Source: Adiantum capillus-veneris (Eukaryota; Streptophyta; Polypodiopsida; Polypodiales; Pteridaceae). From it: a stretch of 58,000 bases of DNA. The stretch lies in assembly GCA_014529385.2 (NCBI GenBank), contig CM043959.1, forward strand, positions 60,094,253 to 60,152,252, given 5' to 3'. A program made the position numbers and the translations under genes. The notes beneath the pieces are model-generated. The model saw nothing but the letters and a program-made list of their open reading frames with translations. It did not search any database and was not told the DNA's origin. Positions 18,760 through 29,640 of this stretch are shown here, piece after piece. Numbering within the stretch: position 1 is the first letter of the stretch; every line of letters begins with the position of its first letter.

Positions 18760-19663
18760 AGACATCATACGCGTATGATGTCTCACAGCATGATTTTCAC
18801 ATCCATTTCAACATTTGAGTGCATAGCCTCATTCCACATGTTAATCACATCCTATGAACCAAGTATCATGAGAATTGGAGTTAGAAAACCCAAGGAAAAC
18901 CAAAAAGACGCAAAGTAGGCCATAAAATTGATTTTTGGTTCTAATTTTGTCAAAATAACTCCAAACTCATTGAAACTTTGTAGGATTGTTGATTAACACA
19001 TCTACAAGCTATCTGGAACCAAAAAGCACCATTTTGACACAAAAGACATCATACGCGTATGATGTCTATTTGCACTTATAGAGCCAAAAATGCTCATTTG
19101 TCATCATACATCCATTATATATATCTAATACATGCTACATATGAAGTTTGGAACCATTTGGTCAAGTGGATCACCCCATTAGCCCAATTAAGAGAAAATC
19201 CTTCATACAAAGCCTATTTTTGTCCCAAATCCAACATATTTTTGTCCAGAGCCATTTTTAGTCCAAATTCTATCTAAACTTGATAAATCCACTGAATAAG
19301 CCTATTTAAAGCCAAAACCAAGCTTATAGAGAAAATTGGTCCAAAAATGCACTAAAAGACATCATACGCGTATGATGTCTCACTATGTGATTTTGGCACC
19401 TCAGGGCTTCAATCACCAAACAGAAGTGTTCTACATGCCATTTGAAAGTAATCCACCAAGTTTTACCCAATTTGGATCATAAAATCCAATTCCCTTTCAA
19501 AATTTTGCCAAGAGCCTGAACTGGACTAAACTGGCCAAAACTTGACCAAATGGGATCCAAACTCAAATCGAAGCATATGATACTCATGTATACACTATCA
19601 GTTACAAGCACAACCAATATGAAGTCATTCTGACACAAAAGACATCATACGCGTATGATGTCT
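18760..19663. repeat. Palindrome array 2, four copies
   Basis: Exact copies of the 24-bp palindrome (core ACATCATACGCGTATGATGT) lie at 18760-18783, 19044-19067, 19357-19380 and 19640-19663. Spacing is 284, 313 and 283 bp. The intervening sequence shares diverged blocks with array 1, such as a ..CCATTTGGATCA.. block and a CCAAGA.AAGCCT block. The last copy ends 166 bases before the ATG of the 1091-codon ORF. Confidence 0.95.
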
Positions 19664-19829
19664 CAAGCATGTTTTTGAGCCCAGTTTGCATATTTTTTCA
19701 CCTACATTGCATCCTTAGGCCCTGAATAGCTCATGTTTCAATTTTCAAGTCATTTGAATAGTTAAAAGCTTCATTTCGGCTTTCAGTACTAAAAAGACGC
19801 TAACTTCTGAAATTCGAGTTACAGGATCC

Positions 19830-22800
19830 ATGGATTCCGCTAAGTCATCGGCAACTAAGAGAAAAAGACCAACCATCAAGGATGCTCTTGCAGAAGCAGA
19901 ACCTTTTGATATTCCAACAGAAACCCTCAAGCCAACCAAGACTTGGGTGGAGGAAGCAGTACTAGAAAAAGAGGGAATAAAGATCTACCAGGGGACTTTC
20001 AGAGATCCTCAAGGGCAATCGGTCGATGTACCTATGATCCCACGAGAATTAGTGGATTATAGCAGATCAGAGAACATCAGCAGATACCTGGAAAGGGATG
20101 ACTTACACAGGTTCTTCACCTCGAGACCATCAGGTGTGGATACAAGAAGAGTGTACGAGTTGGCAACATCCATTCAGAAGGATGGGAAAGCCACATTGAC
20201 AGCCATGGATGGAGAGAAAGTAGAAGTACAGATCACTCCACAGCTCATTGCAGATGCATTGAAGCTGAACAACAAAGGGAGCTCTGTCAGGGAAAGAAGG
20301 GAGGCTATAGAGGTTTATGGGTCCAAGAAACAGAATGCAACTTATGGAGATATGGCAGACCAAAGAGCGGCAACCCTTTGCCGACTGTACAACCAATTTC
20401 TCCATATTTGCAGTAAAAGACCGCAAAAGTATACGACACTGCCCCATGCCATTGCAACTACCATCACATGGGCACTGAAGAGCAACATGCCAAAAGAGGT
20501 GAATTATGCTCAAAACATCCACGAGCAAGTAATTGCCATGCAAAACGAGAAGCCAAAGTATATAGGAGGAGCTGAAGTTCTGACAAGAATAGCTTATGAA
20601 GCTATTGGAGCCAGAGATCAATGGCCAAAGGTTCCCTCCCAGAATGAGTGGCTTAGAGAAGCCGATGAAGAGGAAGAACAGCGTGAAGTATCCAAGAGGG
20701 CGTCCACAAGAGCACGCAGGAAACTAGAAATAGTTTTAGAACCTGAAGAGAATGTGGATGAGCCGCTCAAGAAGAAAGCGAAGAAGAAGGCTGATCCCAA
20801 GCAAACCAAAAGTCAAAAAGCCGCAAGAATGGAAAGGCTGGTGGAGCAGTTCAGAGCGAAAAGAGCTCTAAAGGGGGACTTTGAAGAAATGTGGGTGCCA
20901 GACCCCACTAAAGTCGGAACCAGCTCAGCCAGGCCACATGTTGATCAATATGATCAATATATTAGAGCTTATGAGGAGTCGGAGGCCATACTGGAGCAGC
21001 AACCTGTCGAGCCTTATACTGAAGAGGAAGTACAGCTTTTAAAAGCTGAGCTGAAAAAGGACGACAAGGAGAAGAAGGAAGTAGATGAGTCTATTGAACT
21101 TCGAGAGAAAGACGGGCAAGCAAACAAAGGGAAAGCCAAGATGACTGAGGACAATCAGCCCTCCTTTACTGATGTACCAAGCCCGAAGAAGACGGAAATT
21201 ATTGTGGAGGAGACCACAATAGAAATAGAAACAGAAGTTATGGAAAAGCCGGAGGCCGGGACCAAGGAAAAGGAGATAGATCCAGTTCAGCAAAAGAAAG
21301 ATGATTATGAGGATCTGGTAGCGATCGGATACAGTGAAGAAGAGGCCCTGGAGGCAGTTTATGGGATATCCCTACGAAAACAAGATGATCGGAAAGGGAC
21401 GAAGGAAAAGACAAAGGGTACAATGGAGAGTAAAGAGAAAATGGACGAACAGAACATACTAGAAGAGCCGAAGCCATTGGAGGTGGTGGCAGAAAGAGCT
21501 GTCAAGTTGACAGATGAAGATGAAAAAGACATGCACATGGTGCATGAACTGCTCAGCAAGATTAAAGAAAGATCCAGAGCAAAGGAAGTAGCAATTGAGA
21601 CAGCAAAACAAAAGGAAGCAGAGTTGCAGAAGAAGTTAGAGAATGCTATGACTGAATCTGAAAGTCATAAAGCATCACTCTACGACGCAGAAAACGAGAG
21701 AGACGGCTTGATACTCCAACTAGCCGAAGCTTCAAGAGAGGTAACAAGTTCACAGGAAGCAAAGGAGCGAATAGAAGATGAGCTGGAGGCAGCCAAGGAT
21801 GAGCTCATTGAGCTAAGGGAAAGAGTCGAACTTCAAGAAAGGACAATCACGAGACTCGGGACCACCCCTAGAGCTAGCAGAGTAGGAACAAAACAAGAGG
21901 GAGCCCTCGTACCAGCTCTGGAAGATCAGGTCAGAAGTTTGCAAAGAGAGCTAAGGTTAGAGCAAGTGCAAAGATTGCACATGGCGGAGGGATCATTGGC
22001 TGCAGAGGAGAGGCTCACATCAGAAAACCAAACACTAAGGACAGAAAATGAGGCCCTCCGCAAACAGCTCCAAGACCTCCAAGAGCAACAAAGAAGAGAA
22101 ACAGAGACACCACAAGAAGAAGCAGGGGGAGCAGCCATAGAGCTACCAGAAACTGGAGAGGCAACCACAATTGAAGATCCAGCCCTAGTTCAAGAAGTGG
22201 CCTCAACTTCAGGAATCTCTGAAGAAGAAGAACAAAGGCTCCAGGACCAAATAGAAAAGTCAACAGAGGAAAGTGCCAAGGCGGAAATGGAATGGGAAAG
22301 GAGACTCCTCATCTCCATTAGACTTCAAGGTTTAGACACAAAAGTGCTCCATGAAGAGTGGATGCAACCCAGCCTGCCTTTCCCTCTGATGAAATTTGAA
22401 GTGATGAAGACGAAAAAGAGAATAGAGGAGGAGCAGTATGTCGCTCTTTCCGAAGGCGACATCACAAAGGATGAACAATCAAAGAAGATTGTAGATTCTC
22501 AACCTAGATGGAGGAAAGGTTGGCTGAACAAATACCCAGCCTACCTCATCTACTTGGTAGAGGCTCCAAAGGAGATTCGGGAGGATGCAACCTTTTGCCC
22601 GGTGCCAAGAGTCAGAAACTGGAAAGAGCATGGCAGGATTGCAGAAAAGAAGCCAAATTGGCTTAATTATCCCAGGATGCCAGGACCAAAGGAAGGAGAG
22701 AGAATAGGTAAAGCCTACATGGTGAAAACCCTAACGGGCACCATCAAACTCTTTACTGGCTCTCCTGACCTTTCGTGTCAGATGCTAAAGAAAATCTGCA

Positions 22801-23105
22801 GGACTCTCTTAGCATGCATTGAAGTATTCGCGCCAGATAAAGCCACGACCTCGAGTCTACTATCGACGGCCGACACAGTGACGGATATGATGTATGATCT
22901 TTCATTGCAGCCATCACCAAAGGTGTTACATCTCTTATACCAAAGAATTATGTTTTTGCCTAGCTTCCACATGCAAACATTCGAAGAAGCTTTCTACACC
23001 GGCTTTTTCACTCACGAAAGCAAAATATTCGGCCCAACCTTGACCATCGGCAACCTACGCTACGAATCACATTTGCAGATGCTCAAGACGACAGGACTCT
23101 ATTGA
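19830..23105 (+). CDS. 1091-codon coiled-coil ORF in the 3' half of element A
   Basis: The ATG at 19830 opens an intact ORF with a stop TGA at 23103-23105. Residues 1-30 carry a KRKR cluster. Residues about 45-245 form a folded-looking N-terminal domain with a VQITPQLIADALKL stretch, which may relate to a domain found in plant transposon proteins, but I cannot assign it. Residues about 265-310 are Lys/Arg-rich and look like a nuclear signal. Residues about 330-560 are highly charged. Residues about 565-835 show strong heptad coiled coil. Residues 860-1091 form a globular C-terminal region rich in Trp, Pro and Leu. I see no signal peptide and no clear transmembrane segment, so an envelope role as proposed for Athila elements is not supported. 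It occupies the place of the 3' ORF in that group and has its own leader. Confidence 0.85.
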   Translation: MDSAKSSATKRKRPTIKDALAEAEPFDIPTETLKPTKTWVEEAVLEKEGIKIYQGTFRDPQGQSVDVPMIPRELVDYSRSENISRYLERDDLHRFFTSRPSGVDTRRVYELATSIQKDGKATLTAMDGEKVEVQITPQLIADALKLNNKGSSVRERREAIEVYGSKKQNATYGDMADQRAATLCRLYNQFLHICSKRPQKYTTLPHAIATTITWALKSNMPKEVNYAQNIHEQVIAMQNEKPKYIGGAEVLTRIAYEAIGARDQWPKVPSQNEWLREADEEEEQREVSKRASTRARRKLEIVLEPEENVDEPLKKKAKKKADPKQTKSQKAARMERLVEQFRAKRALKGDFEEMWVPDPTKVGTSSARPHVDQYDQYIRAYEESEAILEQQPVEPYTEEEVQLLKAELKKDDKEKKEVDESIELREKDGQANKGKAKMTEDNQPSFTDVPSPKKTEIIVEETTIEIETEVMEKPEAGTKEKEIDPVQQKKDDYEDLVAIGYSEEEALEAVYGISLRKQDDRKGTKEKTKGTMESKEKMDEQNILEEPKPLEVVAERAVKLTDEDEKDMHMVHELLSKIKERSRAKEVAIETAKQKEAELQKKLENAMTESESHKASLYDAENERDGLILQLAEASREVTSSQEAKERIEDELEAAKDELIELRERVELQERTITRLGTTPRASRVGTKQEGALVPALEDQVRSLQRELRLEQVQRLHMAEGSLAAEERLTSENQTLRTENEALRKQLQDLQEQQRRETETPQEEAGGAAIELPETGEATTIEDPALVQEVASTSGISEEEEQRLQDQIEKSTEESAKAEMEWERRLLISIRLQGLDTKVLHEEWMQPSLPFPLMKFEVMKTKKRIEEEQYVALSEGDITKDEQSKKIVDSQPRWRKGWLNKYPAYLIYLVEAPKEIREDATFCPVPRVRNWKEHGRIAEKKPNWLNYPRMPGPKEGERIGKAYMVKTLTGTIKLFTGSPDLSCQMLKKICRTLLACIEVFAPDKATTSSLLSTADTVTDMMYDLSLQPSPKVLHLLYQRIMFLPSFHMQTFEEAFYTGFFTHESKIFGPTLTIGNLRYESHLQMLKTTGLY

Positions 23106-23142
23106 CCAAGCCTAAAAGTCATGTCAGGGACGACATGAACGC

Positions 23143-23154
23143 GAAGGGGGGGAG
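23143..23154 (+). promoter_or_regulatory. Polypurine tract of element A
   Basis: GAAGGGGGGGAG directly abuts the TGTTGAG start of the right LTR. It is the expected RNase H-resistant primer for plus-strand synthesis. Confidence 0.9.
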
Positions 23155-24165
<1,011 letters not shown>

Positions 24166-24170
24166 GAGGG
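24166..24170 (+). repeat. Target-site duplication GAGGG, right copy
   Basis: It matches 5091-5095 exactly and confirms that the right LTR ends at 24165 despite its changed terminal dinucleotide. Confidence 0.9.
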
Positions 24171-24463
24171 CGGCCAAATTAGCTCATTCTCTTGCTTCTT
24201 ATCCACCCTGCCAGAGTGCTAGAGTACCTGCAGCTTCTCCTTTAGTCCGACAAAGGGTCAGAGCTAGCGAGAGGGTGACCCATTCTTGTGTAGAAGTTTC
24301 CCGAATGGCAAATAGCATTCATACAGGAAAGGGGAAGCTCGACTCTAGTTCTCTCCCAAGTTCTTTCCCCCTCTCTCTCTCTCTCTCTCTCTCTCATCGC
24401 ATGACACCAACAACTTCACCAGGACCTTGTGTTCATGTGGGTGTGTCTCCTTTCTTTGGCTGA
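24171..24463 (+). pseudogene. Right half of an ORF split by element A
   Basis: This frame continues in phase from 4921-5095 once element A is removed. It is open to TGA at 24461-24463 and passes through the (CT)13 tract, which is read as Ser-Leu repeats. The composition is Ser/Val/Arg-rich with no domain. The product is unknown. Confidence 0.35.
24370..24395. repeat. (CT)13 microsatellite
   Basis: This is a perfect CT tract in the interrupted ORF. Confidence 0.95.
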
Positions 24464-24534
24464 CCATAGCATGAATAATTGTTTGTGGGACATGCCCCAG
24501 GCTGATGTAAGGGTTCAGGTTGATCTCAAGGTTG

Positions 24535-24960
24535 TTGGCCATAGTTGGGCTTGTAGAAAAAGCTATGTCATATGTAATTTTGTGTGTGTCAATTGAGGAG
24601 TTTAATTGCAAATATGAGTGGTTTGATTGTTGTGTAGTTTAGCATATGAAATTTGCTAAGTAGCATGGACAATGTGTTCTAACTATGCTAGCCATAGCTG
24701 GGCTTGCAAAGAAGCTCTTTAATGTGTTATTTTTTGTGTTACATGGATATGTATTGACTATGTTAACTAGCATGAATTGGGTTCTATCCAGCATATCCTT
24801 AATGAAAACAGGAATTGCAAGTGTACTGATTAGCACACCAATTGTGTAGCTTAGCCGCATACCTGATATGAAAACTAGCATTCTAGGTATGCTAACCATA
24901 GGTGGGCTAGCAAAATAAGCTATGTAATGTGCAATTTTGTTGTGTTTCAGTAAAATTTAC
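24535..24960 (+). repeat. Three diverged copies of a GCCATAG.TGGGCT unit
   Basis: Blocks starting near 24535, 24689 and 24894 share a GCCATAG-TGGGCT-GCAAAGAAGCT core followed by an AATGTG.AATTTT tail. They are spaced about 155-205 bp apart with clear divergence. The third block ends shortly before the splice-acceptor-like sequence at 25052-25061. Confidence 0.6.
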
Positions 24961-25061
24961 CTGTAATATAATCTTGTGTTTTTGTAACATATCTCGTGTT
25001 TCTATAATGTAACGTTTTGTGTTTTTGTGATATAATCAATTGTCATTGGGGGGTTTTGCAG

Positions 25062-26149
25062 TGCGATGGAAATCTCTGAAGGTGAACATCCCGATTCAGG
25101 GAAAATTTTGTATTAGTGCAAAGGATTTTAGTGTTGTGCATGGCCTCTCGAGAGATGGTGCAGACCCAAAGATGGTGAGGTGGGAGAAACTCAGAGATGT
25201 CGAGTGGTTTAGTGTTTTTAAAGAAGACAAGAATCGCAATCAATATCGTATCAAACTCAATCGGGTACTTAACAAAATGTATGCACAGGTAATGCTTCTG
25301 TACTACAAGGTATACCAAAAGCCCCCCACAAACATGGAAATAAACTCTGCTTTCGCAAAGGGGTTCGTTAAAGAGTTCATTCTGGTGGTAATTGCCAGTG
25401 GATCAGCCCCATGAAGTTCAATTGGGCAAATTTTGATGTCCAGTATTTGCAGGATCTGCAAGAAAAAGGCTATTATGATCAACATGTCCAGAAGTGGAAG
25501 GTGTGTAATTCAAGTGAAAACATCAAGGAGGAGTTTACTGACATGAAGGAGGACAAAGCTCCCAAGGCAACACCCATCTCATGCTACAACTCCCACCAAG
25601 GGGCTGAAAGCATGTCATACTTTGGCAGTGCATATTTGCAGCCCATAAAGGCTATGGGTGAACATCTTAAAAAACTATTTAAGTATGCTAAAGAAAACCT
25701 AGTGACAACAAAATTGGAGCTTGAAGCTGCACGCGTTCTCCAGGCAAGCAACGTGAGGGTTACCCATGTTATGCTTGCGACGATAGCAAAGCTTCGCGAT
25801 GCTATGGAGGAGTTGGAGATCTTGGGGCAGAGTGAAAGCCAGAATCTAAAGAGGGAAATAGAACTAAATATGAAGATAGAGACACTAAAGGAGATGCTCA
25901 ATGATATAGGGTTTCCTCGTAGTGAGGGGACGCCTATTGACGTCGAGGTTGACATAAATTGTCAACATGTAAGTGTCTTCTACTTTTGTGCTTCAAATAT
26001 TCGATTGGAATATGTGCACAACTAAGCTGTGTGTTGACCATTCTTTTCATTTATTTGTTTTGTAGATCAATATGGAGTTTATGGAAGAGAAAGTTAGAGG
26101 GAGGGAGAATCAATTGGAGCTTATCATGCATACAAGCAAGCAGCTATAG
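25062..26149 (+). pseudogene. Spliced unknown gene, frameshifted
   Basis: An acceptor-like GGGTTTTGCAG ends at 25061. The open frame that follows stops at 25412-25414, where the sense continues at once in another frame from 25411, giving an ATGA overlap that looks like a one-base loss. The second frame is open to 25968, where an intron GTAAGTGT..TTTTGTAG (25969-26065, 97 bp, phase 0) leads to a last exon of 28 codons ending in TAG at 26147-26149. The product is about 330 residues, with a Leu/Glu-rich coiled coil in its last third. I do not recognise the family. The correct splice phase argues for a real former gene and the frameshift for decay. Confidence 0.5.
25969..26065 (+). other. Intron, 97 bp, phase 0
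   Basis: It starts GTAAGTGT and ends in a T-rich tract with TAG. Joining its flanks keeps the frame open to a stop 28 codons later. This is the clearest splice signal in the window. Confidence 0.6.
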
Positions 26150-26449
26150 GACACCTTCTTCCCCACTGCTTTCTGCACTTTGGCTATGCAGACATTTATA
26201 GAAAGTGTCGGAGGGGTAAGTGATGGGATGTCGATTAACTCGTGTAGTGGTTGTGATCTACCACTCTAGGTACATGAAATCACTGCCATGGTGAAGATGC
26301 TCTGCGAGCACAGCTACCACCTTCTTTGCTTTTCTATTGGGTGCTCCTTGTGGACGGAATGTATAGTTTTTGGATGCCATCAAAGGTTACCAATAGACTT
26401 CTGTAGCAAGCTCATGGGGCAAGGCCCTCTGACACCAATGTGTGGTAAG

Positions 26450-26640
26450 CTAATCAATTTAGAGTGTTATATTAGTTAGCATATATTCAATAGTTTATGC
26501 TAGACAGCATACATGCTATTTATGCTATGTATGCCAGTCTGTATGTAAGTTAGTATAGTATGTATGCTAGTCAACATACATGCTATTTGTGGTATGTATG
26601 TTTGTCAACATAGTCTGTATGTTAGTTAGTATAGTATGTA
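26450..26640 (+). repeat. Tandem repeats around TAGTATAGTATGTATGC
   Basis: Several imperfect units carry CAACATACATGCTATTT and GTTAGTATAGTATGTATGC. The unit length is about 75-80 bp, but small indels blur the borders. No frame is open. Confidence 0.7.
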
Positions 26641-26935
26641 TGCCGTAGAGATGAGAATGCCAAGTATATGTGGGTCAAGGTGATAGCGGAGACTGGGAGG
26701 CCACTTTACATTGCAATATGCTATTTTCCACCAAGAACATCTCACTATGCATCCCCCAAGGGATAGTCAACTTATATGATTTTGGATGAGGATATATGGG
26801 ATTTCTCTAGAGATGGGGATGTTATCATTTTGGGGGACTTCAATGCCAAGACAGGTCACTCTCTCTTCTAAGATACCTAAGAGGAGATGTTGAGAGAATT
26901 GGATATCAATGATATGGGTTTGGCAGGGAGTTTGT
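26640..26935 (+). pseudogene. LINE-type endonuclease fragment
   Basis: Translation shows YIAICYFPP, then DGDVIILGDFNAKTG, which is the central motif of the APE-like endonuclease/exonuclease/phosphatase fold found at the N-terminus of LINE ORF2. In LINEs it nicks the target DNA. Several in-frame stops and the lack of RT downstream show a dead fragment of about 95 codons. Confidence 0.75.
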
Positions 26936-27992
26936 AGGATAAAGAGAACACGGGTTATGGGGGATCTCACTTTACAACACACTTATCCTTGTTCCTCTCC
27001 CTCTCTCATACCTCTCCCTTACTTTCAACACAGTCAACCATTTTAATCTCTCTCCTCCCCCTCTTATCCTACATCTCATCTTCGTTAACTCTCTAATCCT
27101 TTCTACAATAGGCCATAATATACATCCCATAATCTCTGCCTTGGCCCCTCTCTATCTCATTCATTCTATGATATACAAACCCATCTCTCCATGCTATGGA
27201 GATAAATGAAATTACAAACCTCCCATCCATAGCACGGTAAAAAACAAAAAGCGTACATATCCGATTGCAAAAGAGTTTGCACCATCCAAGCGCTATGACT
27301 TGCATACAACACAACAATGCCACAGTGCAGGTCACACCAATGTGGACCTTTGGGTGGATGGTTGCATCTACCCCAATGACCCTTTGGTTAATTTGTATCC
27401 AACATTCAATAGTCTCCCTACCTTCTTGCAATATGTAGGTAGAGGGAAGCAAGGTATGCTTGGTTGTGCAAGCTGTTGTCCACCCTCAGAGCTTGTATTG
27501 TCCAATGGTGAATGCATCAACACCAAGTTCTCATTCATAACACTGCTAGTTTGCAACAGAAGATCATTCATGTGGAGAAAAAAGCACAAACTCTTCAGCA
27601 ACATGTGGAAGATGAGGATGGTAAGTTTGCAAATCTTGAGGGTACCATATTGCGTTTGAAAGAGACGCCTTTAGGTGCAAGGGAGCATAAGAGTATCTTC
27701 TCAGTCATAGAGACCCTTTCTCCCAAAGGTGGTGCTTGGAAGAGAAGAGTTACAGCTACAAGGTGCATTTTGGAATACCCTATCGTATTTCCTACATGTA
27801 TGAAGTTGCTTCTATGGTGATTATTTTGCCTTTTATTCTTATTGTAGGAATTTCATTCAAGAGACATGTGGTAGCCAAATCCAAGAGGTTCCCATCCATT
27901 TGCTTAGTAGTTGCCTTAAGAAGGCAGATGTCATAGCACTCATGCACTCACCAAGAGGAAAAACATATTAATGATGTTGTAACGAGGAGGTG
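26936..27992. other. Gene-poor stretch with a coiled-coil-like frame
   Basis: A CT-rich segment lies at 26995-27100. A frame at 27512-27680 encodes a coiled-coil-like Gln/Glu/Lys stretch that then shifts frame near 27740 into a hydrophobic segment (27790-27870) like a membrane helix. These may be exons of a decayed gene, but no start, splice pair or domain supports it. Confidence 0.3.
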
Positions 27993-28409
27993 ATGCATAA
28001 GTTTTCTAATCTCGTACATGATGTTGATGTGCAGAAGGCATGTGATGAAGTGGGCATTAGTACAAAGGGTTACATTGCACTACATGAACTCCTTAAGGAC
28101 GCTTTGAGGGAACGAGGAGTTACTAAGAATGTATTCCCAGTGCCACGCAAGGTGAAACTTTCTAGACGGACCTCCAATGAAGATGTTTTATCATGTATAT
28201 ATCACTATTTGCACATCAAGGAGACAGTGCCCTTATCTATCTTTGTACAATCTCCACAAAGTGCTAAGAAAGCTATCAATGCAAGGAATCGTGCATATAA
28301 TATTCCTTACTCTGTGTCAAATAATATTTTTGTCAGTTTGAAGAGGCTTCAACAAGCAATGGTTGTCTTTTATTCACTACCTTCGATTGGTGAGGAAAGA
28401 ATCATGTGA
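27993..28409 (+). CDS. Hypothetical ORF, 138 codons
   Basis: ATG at 27993, stop TGA at 28407-28409. The predicted protein is basic and mostly helical, with no transmembrane segment and no motif that I know. The neighbours are gene-poor DNA and another open segment at 28597. It may be an exon or a remnant of a transposon gene. I cannot give a function. Confidence 0.3.
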   Translation: MHKFSNLVHDVDVQKACDEVGISTKGYIALHELLKDALRERGVTKNVFPVPRKVKLSRRTSNEDVLSCIYHYLHIKETVPLSIFVQSPQSAKKAINARNRAYNIPYSVSNNIFVSLKRLQQAMVVFYSLPSIGEERIM

Positions 28410-28596
28410 TGTTTCCCTTTCATTATCGTTATATGATGTTCACTTATTTCCTTTCTTCTCTTGTAGTGTTGAACTAAGTTGGTGTTTGTTCTCAAGCTTG
28501 ACGAGTGCCAAATTGTGAAGCAACGAAAGCTAGAGAGGATGAGTTTCATTTTTTTATTATTAAGACCTCAAGAAAAGAAGTCTAGCAACAACAATT

Positions 28597-28908
28597 TTGC
28601 CCCAGAGGATACAACCCCACCCCCCAAGCGCTGCCACAAAGCAAAGTTTTACTAGAAACGGGCTCGGCGGCGACATCAAGATGGACAAGCGGCACTACAT
28701 AGGCAACCTTGCAGACTACACCATTTTAGTAGAGCCTTTGCTCAGATTCGACATTATCAAAAGTCTGTGGAACTTCTCATCCAAAGGGATCCTTTTGTGC
28801 GGACATGCAAGGAGATTCTACAAAGCTACAACACTGAGTTGTGCATGCAGCCCATCGGTCTCAAAGCACTCAAGAAGCTGCAGAGGCATACGTGGTGGCT
28901 TTATTTGA
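28597..28908 (+). CDS. Hypothetical open segment, 103 codons
   Basis: The segment is open without an ATG at its left end, and the first ATG is at 28681. The composition is ordinary for a globular protein, with a Cys-rich end, and no family is recognised. It may belong with 27993-28409 as an exon. Confidence 0.25.
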   Translation: MPQRIQPHPPSAATKQSFTRNGLGGDIKMDKRHYIGNLADYTILVEPLLRFDIIKSLWNFSSKGILLCGHARRFYKATTLSCACSPSVSKHSRSCRGIRGGFI

Positions 28909-29333
28909 GGATACCAACTTGTGTACCATCCATGTTAAGCGTGTAACTATAATACAAAAAGATTTGGGACTAGCCAGTCTGATACGAGGAAACTTGTAAC
29001 TAGTAATATGTACAACAATAGTTTTTGCGATGGATATGTAATGACTTCAAATTTGGAAATGAAATGATGGTTACTCATTTTTCACTGTGTCGCTTCTTAT
29101 GTCATTTAAGTTCTTTGTATTTAATTTTTGTTCAATAATTTTTTATAGGTCTTCTATACATTGTCATGTGGTTCTTGCACACCATGCCATTGCACGCAAA
29201 GGGGGAGAAGAGGAGGGGGGAGGTGTGGATGAATATTTTGTTGGCTAGTGCTACATAACCCTCACAACAGGCTTCAAATGCCATTTGCCAAGGCACACAT
29301 CATATCTGTTTTGGCCATATAGGTGCGAAATGT
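28909..29333. other. Gene-poor stretch
   Basis: A/T-rich DNA with no open frame of note and no repeat that I recognise. It borders the foldback repeat. Confidence 0.5.
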
Positions 29334-29478
29334 TGAGCTTCGCAATAGGTTCAGTCCCCAACAGGAGTACGTGAAGCCAGTTAGATGCCGCACTAATAAT
29401 AGCATAGGTGTGTGGCCGCCATAGATAGCACTCATTGCTTTATTTCACTCCATGCCTGCTTTAATAATATCAATAAGG

Positions 29479-29640
29479 AAGCTTTTGTGTGCGTATAGCA
29501 CGTAAAAGAAGCATGCATGGCCTGGGGTGCTAATAATATCAAGAAGAGAAGCTTCTGTGTGCATATATCGCGTAAAAGAAGCATGCATGTCCTGGGGTGC
29601 TAATAATATCAAGAAGAGAGAAGCTTCTGTGTGCATACAA
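29479..29640. repeat. 70-72-bp tandem units in the foldback arm
   Basis: AAGCTT.TGTGTGC starts units at 29479, 29549 and 29621. Each carries CGTAAAAGAAGCATGCATG and GGTGCTAATAATATCAAGAAG. The right arm carries the same units in reverse at about 30635-30850, with an extra shortened unit. Confidence 0.85.

Larger units (their letters stand above)
17159..19829 (+). other. Second leader of element A, non-coding
   Basis: This is 2.67 kb between the gag-pol half and the 1091-codon ORF. It holds the TATA-like CTTATATACC at 17290-17299, short frames at 18102-18359 and 18378-18650 with no known domain, the 23-bp copy of the RT catalytic core at 18400-18422, and palindrome array 2 at 18760-19663. The part from about 18700 onward resembles the 5' leader in its repeat units. 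It may be a second 5' untranslated region or an internal promoter region. Confidence 0.7.

Noticed and set aside
6633-19663. CRISPR array for the repeated palindrome
   Set aside because: Units are about 284 bp apart, lie in a eukaryotic retroelement and have related rather than unique spacers.
19745-22972. Minus-strand and alternate frames opposite the 1091-codon ORF, some hydrophobic
   Set aside because: Leu-rich frames arise opposite Glu/Lys-rich coiled coil. They are not evidence for a membrane protein.
19830-23105. Env-like protein for the 3' ORF of element A
   Set aside because: The position fits Athila env-like ORFs, but no signal peptide or transmembrane helix is visible, so the label was not used.
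24275-24463. Independent short gene with a Ser-Leu repeat
   Set aside because: It has no ATG start of its own that makes sense and is better explained as the right half of the ORF split by element A.
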